Shown here: positions 1 to 6,818 of the stretch, one piece after another
Numbering within the stretch: the stretch's first letter is position 1
Layout: each line of letters starts with the position of its first letter
NCBI RefSeq assembly: GCF_029946185.1
Contig: NZ_JAQSEA010000115.1
Location: forward strand, 1-48,762
Origin: Prosthecobacter sp.
GTDB lineage: Bacteria > Verrucomicrobiota > Verrucomicrobiia > Verrucomicrobiales > Verrucomicrobiaceae
Direction of reading: 5' to 3'
Length of the DNA: 48,762 bases
The notes under the pieces: generated by a model
Databases searched by the model: none
What the model saw: only the letters and a program-made list of their open reading frames with translations
Told to the model about the DNA's origin: nothing
Position numbers and translations under genes: made by a program

Positions 1-71
1 GGGCCCACCACTCCATGACAGACCTGTCGGGCACGGCGTGATTATTGAACTGCGCAGCGCCCCCGGAAATT

Positions 72-100
72 CAGAAGGGGATCCATATGATCCCCTTCTG
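72..100 (-). terminator. Perfect hairpin downstream of htpG
   Basis: A perfect 12-bp stem (CAGAAGGGGATC / GATCCCCTTCTG) with a 5-nt loop lies 26 nt beyond the htpG stop codon. There is no clear T-tract on either side, so it may be a terminator or an mRNA 3'-end stabiliser. The remaining bases 1-71 show no gene I can support. Confidence 0.5.
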
Positions 101-126
101 TCAGGCGCTTGTGCTTTTGAGGCTGC

Positions 127-1965
127 TTACGCGGAGAGCTTTTCCATCAGCTTCTGCGTACGCTCGATGATGCGCTGTGGCTCGTCCAGCAGACCGGCGG
201 AAAGCAACGCGTTGTCCAGCATCTGCTCGGCGATGAGGCCGGCAGTTTCAGGATCTTTTTCGCGGAGGGTCGCGAGGTTGCGGACGAGCTGATTGCGTGG
301 ATTGATTTCGAAGATGACCTTCGAGCCAGGCATGTCGCCGTCTTTGCCCATCGCCTTCATCATCTGGCGAATCTGCGGGCTCATTTCGCCTTCAGGGGTC
401 AGCACGAGGGCGGGGCTGCCGACGAGGCGCTTGCCGGTGCGGACGGTTTCGACCTGAGAGACGAGGTGTTCCTTCATCCAGTCGCAAAGCGAAGTGGCAT
501 CGCCTTCAGCGAGGCTTTCGCCTTCAGCAGAGGACTCACCGAGATCGATATCGGGGGCATTGACGGACTTGAGGTCCTTGTCCTCGAACTTGCTGAGGCT
601 GGAGATGACGTATTCGTCGATGTGCTCAAACATGTAGAGCACTTCAAAGCCCTTGGCCTTGAAAGCAGCAACGTAGGGGCCGCTTTCGATGGTGCTGCGG
701 GAGGTAGACACCTGGTAATAGATCTCCTTCTGCTCCTCCTTCATGCGCTTCACGTATTCGGTGAGGCTGACGGTCTCGCCGGGCTCGGTCATGCTGGATT
801 CAAAGCGGAGCAGCTTGGCGATGGCGTCCCGATTGGTGTGATCGGTGGCGATGCCTTCTTTGAAAAAGCGGCTGAAGCTCGCATAAAACGTATCGTACTT
901 CTTCGGGTCTTCGATGGCCTCTTTGTCGAGGTGCTTGAGCAGGCGCTTGGCGACGACATCGCCAAGCTTGCGCACGAGGGCGCTGTCCTGCATGGACTCG
1001 CGGGAGATGTTCAGCGGCAGGTCTTCGCTGTCGATGACGCCACGGACGAAGCGCATCCACTCAGGCAGCAGCTTCTTCGGCTTCGGATCGATGAGCACCT
1101 TCTTGCAGTAGAGGCCGACATTGGGCTCCATCTGGCCCATGCCGTAGGATTCCATGTTCTGCGTCGGGGTGAAGAGCAGCGCATTGATGGCGATCGGCGA
1201 CTCGGCCTGGAAGTGCAGGCGGTAGCTGGGATCATCAAAGGCGTGCGCGGCGAAGCGGTAGAACTCCGTGTATTGCTCATCAGTGATACCGTCTTTCGAC
1301 TTCAACCACAGAGCCTCAACGGTGTTCACGCGCTCGGTGTCGAGGATGACCGGGAAGGTTACAAAATTCGAATACTTCTCCAAGATCTGCTTCACGCGAT
1401 GCTTCGTGGCGAACTCGGCGGCGTCTTCCTTCAGATGCAGCACGATTTTGCAACCGCGCGCTTCATCGGCGGATTCATCAATGGTGTAGCTGGTGCTGCC
1501 ATCGCTGGTCCAGACGAGGTGCTCGCCGTCGTTGCGCCAGGAGTGCGTGTGGACTTCGACTTTGTCGGCCACCATGAAGGCGGAGTAGAAACCCACGCCG
1601 AACTGACCGATGAGCGAGGCATCGTTTTGCTTGCCCGCGTTTTTCAAAGCAGCGGCGAAGGCCTTGGAGCCGGAATGGGCAATGGTGCCAAGGTTTTCGA
1701 CCAGTTCAGCGCGGGTCATGCCGATGCCGTGATCGGCGATGGTCAGCGTGCGGGCGGCTTCATCCGTGGTGATGGTGACTTCCAGCGCGGCGGAGGCGTC
1801 GAACACGTCGTTTTCCGTGAGCTGGGTGAGGCGCATTTTTTCCATCGCATCGGCAGCATTGGACACCAGTTCGCGAATGAAGATCTCGCGGTCGGTGTAA
1901 AGGCTGTGAATGACGATATCGAGGACTTGTTTGACTTCGGCCTGGAATTCGTGGGTCTGGCTCAT
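127..1965 (-). CDS. htpG: Molecular chaperone HtpG (Hsp90 family)
   Basis: This is a 612-residue bacterial Hsp90, a cytoplasmic ATP-dependent chaperone that remodels client proteins, usually with DnaK. The N-terminal GHKL ATPase domain is complete: the helix with SNAADA near residue 35, DHGIGM, NLGTIAHSGSKAF and the lid/glycine motif GQFGVGFYSAFMV near residue 120. The middle domain carries the conserved GVIDSEDLPLNISRE stretch, and the C-terminal dimerisation domain is present. Length fits the family (about 610-630). The ATG at 1965 places MSQTHEFQAEVKQVLDIVI at the N-terminus as in homologues. It is monocistronic by appearance, with a hairpin downstream and a 200-nt upstream region holding an inverted repeat. 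Confidence 0.97.
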   Translation of the reverse strand: MSQTHEFQAEVKQVLDIVIHSLYTDREIFIRELVSNAADAMEKMRLTQLTENDVFDASAALEVTITTDEAARTLTIADHGIGMTRAELVENLGTIAHSGSKAFAAALKNAGKQNDASLIGQFGVGFYSAFMVADKVEVHTHSWRNDGEHLVWTSDGSTSYTIDESADEARGCKIVLHLKEDAAEFATKHRVKQILEKYSNFVTFPVILDTERVNTVEALWLKSKDGITDEQYTEFYRFAAHAFDDPSYRLHFQAESPIAINALLFTPTQNMESYGMGQMEPNVGLYCKKVLIDPKPKKLLPEWMRFVRGVIDSEDLPLNISRESMQDSALVRKLGDVVAKRLLKHLDKEAIEDPKKYDTFYASFSRFFKEGIATDHTNRDAIAKLLRFESSMTEPGETVSLTEYVKRMKEEQKEIYYQVSTSRSTIESGPYVAAFKAKGFEVLYMFEHIDEYVISSLSKFEDKDLKSVNAPDIDLGESSAEGESLAEGDATSLCDWMKEHLVSQVETVRTGKRLVGSPALVLTPEGEMSPQIRQMMKAMGKDGDMPGSKVIFEINPRNQLVRNLATLREKDPETAGLIAEQMLDNALLSAGLLDEPQRIIERTQKLMEKLSA

Positions 1966-2043
1966 GGTTGGGGTTCTAGGGTAAAAAGGTTGGGGGGGGT
2001 GGAGAGAGTAGCGGGTGGGTGTGGGAGGTCAAGGCGCGGAGTG

Positions 2044-2136
2044 GTCAAGGCGGCTGCGCCGTCAAGGGGGGCAAGTGTCGAGCTTAGCGGGATCACGACA
2101 CCTGACTTCTGGACCTCTTGACGGCGCAGCCTTGAC
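2044..2136. repeat. Inverted repeat between htpG and yidB-like gene
   Basis: Two arms, 2044-2066 and 2117-2136, are reverse complements of each other over about 20 bp except for a 2-base insertion in the left arm (core GGCTGCGCCGTCAAG). The spacer is 50 nt. It occupies the shared upstream region of two divergent genes (htpG on minus, yidB-like on plus). It could form a cruciform or be a copy of a dispersed intergenic repeat; a second copy is not present elsewhere in this window. Confidence 0.6.
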
Positions 2137-2170
2137 TTTCCGCCCCCCTCCCCCCACACTCGCAGCCACC

Positions 2171-2608
2171 ATGGGACTCTTCGATTCACTCGCCAAAAAC
2201 GCGCTGGGCAGCATGCTCGGCGGCTCTGCCAAAATGGACCCTGCAGCGATGCTCTCCGGGCTGCTTAATGAAGCGGGTGGCTTGAATGGAATGATGGCCC
2301 AGTTTGAGAAGGCTGGCATGGGTGAGATTTTTTCCTCGTGGGTCGGAACGGGAACGAACCTGCCGATCAATGCGGATCAGGTGCAGGCCGCCGTCGGGAC
2401 GGAGAATCTGCAGGCACTCGGAGGCAAAGTGGGCATGCATGTGCATACGGTGCTGCCACTGCTGACGCAGTTCCTACCGCAGATCATCGACAAACTGACG
2501 CCGCAGGGACAGATCCACGAAAACAATCCCAATGGCGGCCAGATTCAAAGCGTACTGACCAGTGTGATCAGCAGCGGACTCGGCGGTCTGTTTGGTGGCG
2601 GGCGCTGA
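2171..2608 (+). CDS. YidB family protein (DUF937)
   Basis: This predicted 145-residue protein starts at the ATG at 2171, preceded by a pyrimidine-rich leader. It begins MGLFDSLAKNALGSMLGG, typical of YidB-like proteins, and has a central segment with LPINADQVQAAVG followed by a helix with LPLLTQFLPQIIDKLTPQG. The C-terminus is glycine-rich (GLGGLFGGG). These features match the YidB/DUF937 family, whose molecular role is not established. A longer reading frame extends upstream to 2015 but would run through the inverted repeat and is unlikely. It sits upstream of a toxin-antitoxin pair but is not obviously part of it. Confidence 0.8.
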   Translation: MGLFDSLAKNALGSMLGGSAKMDPAAMLSGLLNEAGGLNGMMAQFEKAGMGEIFSSWVGTGTNLPINADQVQAAVGTENLQALGGKVGMHVHTVLPLLTQFLPQIIDKLTPQGQIHENNPNGGQIQSVLTSVISSGLGGLFGGGR

Positions 2609-2649
2609 ACTCAGTAGAAAGCGCGTTGCAAATGCAGCGGATTTCCCGC

Positions 2650-2916
2650 ATGATTGCTATCGTGAACGCCTCCGTTGCCGACTTTTTGCTGAACGCCGCC
2701 TCCTACCTGCGCAAGGTGATGGAGGGGGAGCAGGTTTGTCTCACAAAAGAGGGGCATGTACGAGCCCGGATCACTCCTGAGCGTGCAAACATGCCCGAGC
2801 AGCCGGTGCGGGAGAAGATCGAGCAGGCGCGGCGGTTAAAAGCACAACTCGCCGCCAAGTACACTGCCGATGATTGGACAGCACATGATTATCTTGAGGC
2901 GGGAAGACGCGCATGA
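2650..2916 (+). CDS. Phd/YefM-like antitoxin
   Basis: This short protein (88 residues from the ATG at 2650; an in-frame ATG at 2632 would add six) has the antitoxin pattern: an N-terminal VNASVADFLLNAASYLRKV helix-strand segment, then GEQVCLTKEGHVRARI, which matches the Phd/YefM DNA-binding fold where the protein dimer binds its own promoter. The C-terminal part is charged and helical, suited to wrapping around a toxin. Its stop codon overlaps the start of the PIN-domain gene (ATGATGA), the usual arrangement of translationally coupled toxin-antitoxin genes. The family assignment rests on sequence pattern and context only. Confidence 0.75.
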   Translation: MIAIVNASVADFLLNAASYLRKVMEGEQVCLTKEGHVRARITPERANMPEQPVREKIEQARRLKAQLAAKYTADDWTAHDYLEAGRRA

Positions 2917-3323
2917 TGACCTTGGTGGCGGATGCGAATGCGGCTCTGGGAACGGTGCTTCCCGGCCACGACGAGAGGGTGGCGGAAGCATTCCTGCATC
3001 ACATTGGCAACGGTGATGTCGTATATGTGCCGCCGCTGTGGCTGCTGGAGACTCTCAATGTTCTGCTGGTGCGTGAGCGGCGGAAGAAGCTGGACCCGAG
3101 CGAACGAGACCAGGCAATCACCTGCATTCACGGTTATCCAGTGCGAATGAATGAAGAGTCAACGGCACACATTGTTGAGATCCAGCGACTCGCGACAAAA
3201 CATTCGCTCAGTTCGTACGACGCGGCATATCTGGAACTGACATTGCGCCTGCAATGCTCATTGCTCTCCTCCGACAGTGCTTTGTGCGCTGCCGCACGAG
3301 CTGAGGGGGTGACCTTGCTTTAG
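2913..3323 (+). CDS. PIN-domain ribonuclease toxin (VapC-like)
   Basis: This is a 136-residue single PIN domain, the size usual for VapC toxins, which are Mg2+-dependent endoribonucleases often cutting tRNA or rRNA. The acidic active-site residues can be placed at Asp7 (LVADANA), Glu46 (WLLETLN), Asp103 (SSYDAAYLEL) and Asp121 (LLSSDSAL), so it appears intact. The start overlaps the antitoxin stop. The antitoxin should neutralise this nuclease and repress the operon. The target RNA cannot be read from the sequence. The conserved SxYDAxY segment is the strongest family marker. Confidence 0.87.
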   Translation: MMTLVADANAALGTVLPGHDERVAEAFLHHIGNGDVVYVPPLWLLETLNVLLVRERRKKLDPSERDQAITCIHGYPVRMNEESTAHIVEIQRLATKHSLSSYDAAYLELTLRLQCSLLSSDSALCAAARAEGVTLL

Positions 3324-3350
3324 ATGAACCTTTTTTGATTTATCCCGCTC

Positions 3351-4541
3351 ATGCTCCGCCTTGCTCTCAAAATGCTGTTTGGTGACACGGCGAAGTACCT
3401 GATGCTGGTGGCAGGTCTCGCGGTGGCGACATTTTTAATGACGCAGCAGACGGCGGTGTTTTGCGGGCTGATGAGCTGGACGAAATCGACCCTGAAAAAT
3501 GTCCCCGCTCCGATCTGGGTGGTGGAGGAAAAGGTGGAGCAAGTCAATGAGACGAATCCGCTGCTGGACACCGATGTGGCCCGTGTGCGCAGCTTGAGCA
3601 GCGTGGCCTGGGCTGCGCCGATCTACACAGGGATCCAGCGCGTGAGGTTGGAGAATGGGAGCTTCAAGATGATACAACTCATCGGCATTGATGCCAACAC
3701 GCTCGCAGGAGCGCCGGCGAAGATGCTGGAGGGTGATCTGATGAAACTGCGGCTGCCGCATTCGGTGATCATTGATGATCTGGGTGTGACACGTCTGGCG
3801 CAGAAACGCGGTGACACGGTGAAGGTCGGCGACATGTTTGAGATCAATGACCAGGAAGCGCGTGTGGTGGGGATCGCCGATGCTGCGACGTCTTTCACCG
3901 GCGGTCCTTATGTTTGGACCACCTACGAGCGGGCGCTGCAGTATGTGCCGTCCCAGCGCAAGATGCTGCAGGCGGTGATCTGCGCCCCACGCGAGGGCGT
4001 GAGCCTGGATCAGGCGGTGGCGGACATCCAGCGCAAGACGGGCCTGAAGGCGTTCGTGAACCGTGAAGCTGGCTTTGGTGAGTTCTGGGACCAACGCGGC
4101 GGTGACAAGACGGACAACTTCAATGTCTCGACGGTGTGGTGGTATGTGAAGAACACGGGCATTCCGATTTCATTTGGCACCACGGTCATCATCGGCCTGC
4201 TCGTCGGCATGGCGGTGAGCTGCCAGACGTTTTATTCATTCGTGCTGGAAAACATGCGGCATCTCGGTGCGCTGAAGGCGATGGGTGCGTCGAATGGCAC
4301 GTTGTGCCTGATGCTCATTGCCCAGGCGTTCACGGTGGGGTTCATTGGCTATGGCATTGGTTTGCTCGGGACGGCGGGGTTTGCCATAGGAGCGATGAAA
4401 AACGAGCAGCCGCCTTTCTACATGCCTCAGTTTGTCCCCTTTGCCGCACTGGCTGTGGTTCTGGGCATCTGCACGCTGGCGGCTCTGATGGGCATCTGGC
4501 GTGTAAGCAAGCTGGAGCCGGCGATGGTGTTCCGGAGTTAA
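3351..4541 (+). CDS. ABC transporter permease, FtsX/DevC type
   Basis: The 396-residue protein has the FtsX-like permease plan: one N-terminal membrane helix (around residues 17-40, YLMLVAGLAVATFLM), a periplasmic domain of about 220 residues, then three C-terminal helices beginning near residue 275 (FGTTVIIGLLVGMAVSC) and ending in a segment close to the C-terminus. The stretch ENMRHLGALKAMGASNGTL is the cytoplasmic coupling loop typical of DevC/MacB-like permeases, which do not translocate by the classic route but transmit ATPase movement to the periplasm. No MacB/LolD-type ATPase or membrane-fusion protein is adjacent, so its partner must be elsewhere. The next gene on the opposite strand is a different, self-contained exporter. 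Confidence 0.82.
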   Translation: MLRLALKMLFGDTAKYLMLVAGLAVATFLMTQQTAVFCGLMSWTKSTLKNVPAPIWVVEEKVEQVNETNPLLDTDVARVRSLSSVAWAAPIYTGIQRVRLENGSFKMIQLIGIDANTLAGAPAKMLEGDLMKLRLPHSVIIDDLGVTRLAQKRGDTVKVGDMFEINDQEARVVGIADAATSFTGGPYVWTTYERALQYVPSQRKMLQAVICAPREGVSLDQAVADIQRKTGLKAFVNREAGFGEFWDQRGGDKTDNFNVSTVWWYVKNTGIPISFGTTVIIGLLVGMAVSCQTFYSFVLENMRHLGALKAMGASNGTLCLMLIAQAFTVGFIGYGIGLLGTAGFAIGAMKNEQPPFYMPQFVPFAALAVVLGICTLAALMGIWRVSKLEPAMVFRS

Positions 4542-4597
4542 GAGGTGAGATGTGAAAAGGATTGGGGGATGCCTTTTGCTGGCAAAATTGAATCACA

Positions 4598-4903
4598 ATG
4601 AGTCATACTGCAAAATTTTATAAGCTGCCGTGCTCGGATTACTTCAAGGTCACGGAAGACCTCACTCTGGATGGATTTCGAGTGGAACTGGATCAATGCC
4701 AGGCAGATGTCTTTGATGATAGATCAGGAGCCAATGTTCCAATCGCTTTTGACTTCGAAGCCCTGAATCAGATTGCAGTTTTTATTTTAAATGGTCGGAA
4801 GGAAACCCAAATTCTTTTTGATGCGGTTTGCACCCAATTTCTAAAGCATGGAGCTGTCGAAATTACTGCTGAAGAGTTAGAAATAGAGAGTCAGGGCCAA
4901 TGA
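4598..4903 (+). CDS. Hypothetical protein, AT-rich orphan
   Basis: This 101-residue acidic protein is not recognised. It starts at an ATG with MSHTAKFYKLPCSDYFKV and ends in a Glu-rich tail (ITAEELEIESQGQ). No signal peptide, membrane segment or known motif is visible; it is probably a small soluble alpha/beta protein. Its DNA is visibly richer in A and T than its neighbours, which may indicate recent acquisition. The gene stands alone between the FtsX-type permease and the convergent exporter operon; the 120 nt after it contain no gene I can support. Confidence 0.5.
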   Translation: MSHTAKFYKLPCSDYFKVTEDLTLDGFRVELDQCQADVFDDRSGANVPIAFDFEALNQIAVFILNGRKETQILFDAVCTQFLKHGAVEITAEELEIESQGQ

Positions 4904-5023
4904 GAAAACACCAGGGATCTGCTACGTCAGGCGAAGCGTGCTGAGAGCATGGCTTCTTGGGTTCAGGCTGATCTTGCACCTGCCTGAACCAAGCCAAGCG
5001 TCTCACACCAAGTTTTCGGTGTG

Positions 5024-6805
5024 CTACTCCAACTGCAGCTTCGCCAGCGAGCCGTACAAACTGCCCGGCTTCGCCACCAGTTCATCGTGGGTGCCGCGTT
5101 CGAGAATGGCACCGCTGGACATGACGAGAATCTGATCACAGCGGCGCACGGTGCTGAGGCGGTGGGCGATGATGATGCTGGTGCGGTTTTCCATCAGCTT
5201 GTCGAGTGCGTCCTGCACGAGGCGTTCGCTTTCGGCATCCAGGCTGCTGGTGGCTTCATCGAGAATCAGGATGGCCGGATCGGCGAGAATGGCGCGGGCA
5301 ATGGCAATGCGCTGGCGCTGGCCACCCGAAAGCTGGGTGCCGCGATCTCCCACAAGGGTCTGATAACCTTCGGTGAGGCCTGCGATGAAATCATGCGCGT
5401 TGGCTTTTTTCGCGGCGCTGATGATCTCCTCTTCGGTGGCCTCGGGTTTGCCGTAGGCGATGTTTTCTTTGATGCTGCCGCCAAACAAAAGAACCTCCTG
5501 AGGCACCAGGGCGAGATTGCGGCGCAGCGTGGTGAGCGACATTTCGCGAATTGGCTGACCGTCGATGCGAATTTCGCCGGTGGTCGGATCATAAAAACGG
5601 AAGAGCAAAGACACGCTGGTGGATTTGCCCGAACCGCTGGGACCGACGAGTGCGATGCGCTGCCCGGCCTTTGCCTGCAGATTAAAATCACGCAGCACCA
5701 CGGCTTCAGGGCGGGTGGGGTAGGCAAAGCTGACATCGTGTATGTCGATCTCGCCTTTGAAGCGCATCTTTGAGGCTCCGACGGTGTCATCCGGCTCGAT
5801 TTGATCTCGCAGGATTTCACGCACGCGCTCGGTGGCTCCGAGAGAACGCTGGAGCTGGGTGATCAGTTCGGGAAATTGCACGAACGAGGCTGCGATCATG
5901 CCGCTGAGACCGGCAAACTGTGTCAGCTCCTCCTTGCCGATACCTCCGTCGTTCAGCATGCGCATGGCGAACCACGTCACGAGGATCAAGGCCACGCTGA
6001 AGGCGAAGATGATGAATGCGATGAACGAAGCGCGTGGAATCGCCGCACGCAGCACGGTGCGCAGGTATTCGCTGAGGTTCTTGTCATAGCGGGCCAGTTC
6101 ATAGGCCTCATTGCGGAAGGCTTTCACGCTGACGATGCTTTGCAGGCTTTCGTCCACCACGACCTGTGAGGAGGCGAGGTTGTCCTGCGCGCGCTTGGTC
6201 AGCTTGCGAATGCGTGAGCCGAAAATGGCGATCATCACGATCACCACGGGGATCGTGCCCACCATGAACAGCGAGAGTTTCACCGACATGTTCAGGATCA
6301 GCACCAGACAGAGCGTCAGCATCACCGTGTGGCGGATCAGCATCGGGATCGTGACCACCAGCGTCTCGCGCATGGCCTCGACATCATTGGCCAGGCGTGA
6401 AGCCAGTTCGCCGACGCGGCGCTGGTTCAGCGTCGTCATCGGCAGACGAATGATGCGACTGAAGGTGTCCAGCCGCAGGGCTGCGAGAGCGCGCTCGGAA
6501 GCTTTGGCAAAGAGCAGGATGCGGAAGAAGGCAATCACAGCCTGTACCGCCACGATGCCTACCAAAAACCAGGCGCTGCGGTTGAGTTCAGCCATCCATT
6601 CAGGTCCGGTAGCACCACCGATCCCCCGCCCTGCCACGCCGGCCAGTTCTTTGATGAAGACGATTGTCATGCCGCCTGTGATCGCCAGCGCGATGAGCGC
6701 CGGGATGAAGACGTTGTAGTGCGGACGCAGGTAGGTCAGGAAAAAGCTCGCGTCTTTCCACGCAGCACGGTCCCACAATTTTTTACTCGCTCTTTCTTCA
6801 GCCAT
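5024..6805 (-). CDS. ABC exporter, fused permease and ATPase (MsbA-like)
   Basis: This 593-residue half-transporter has an N-terminal six-helix exporter domain (about residues 25-330) and a C-terminal nucleotide-binding domain with all the catalytic motifs: Walker A GPSGSGKST near residue 385, Q-loop LALVPQEVLLF, signature LSGGQRQRIAIARA, Walker B ILILDEATSSLD and H-loop IIIAHRLSTV. It should act as a homodimer in the inner membrane. The MsbA/lipid-A-flippase subgroup is the nearest match, but lipid, peptide or drug export cannot be told apart from sequence. It lies 13 nt downstream of the SGNH-like secreted protein and probably shares its transcript. No key residue is missing. Confidence 0.92.
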   Translation of the reverse strand: MAEERASKKLWDRAAWKDASFFLTYLRPHYNVFIPALIALAITGGMTIVFIKELAGVAGRGIGGATGPEWMAELNRSAWFLVGIVAVQAVIAFFRILLFAKASERALAALRLDTFSRIIRLPMTTLNQRRVGELASRLANDVEAMRETLVVTIPMLIRHTVMLTLCLVLILNMSVKLSLFMVGTIPVVIVMIAIFGSRIRKLTKRAQDNLASSQVVVDESLQSIVSVKAFRNEAYELARYDKNLSEYLRTVLRAAIPRASFIAFIIFAFSVALILVTWFAMRMLNDGGIGKEELTQFAGLSGMIAASFVQFPELITQLQRSLGATERVREILRDQIEPDDTVGASKMRFKGEIDIHDVSFAYPTRPEAVVLRDFNLQAKAGQRIALVGPSGSGKSTSVSLLFRFYDPTTGEIRIDGQPIREMSLTTLRRNLALVPQEVLLFGGSIKENIAYGKPEATEEEIISAAKKANAHDFIAGLTEGYQTLVGDRGTQLSGGQRQRIAIARAILADPAILILDEATSSLDAESERLVQDALDKLMENRTSIIIAHRLSTVRRCDQILVMSSGAILERGTHDELVAKPGSLYGSLAKLQLE

Positions 6806-6818
6806 GTTTGTTTTTCTT

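Noticed and set aside
466-2121. Long open frame antisense to htpG (551 codons)
   Set aside because: It mirrors a clear htpG and shows no family motif; antisense frames of this kind are common in GC-rich DNA.
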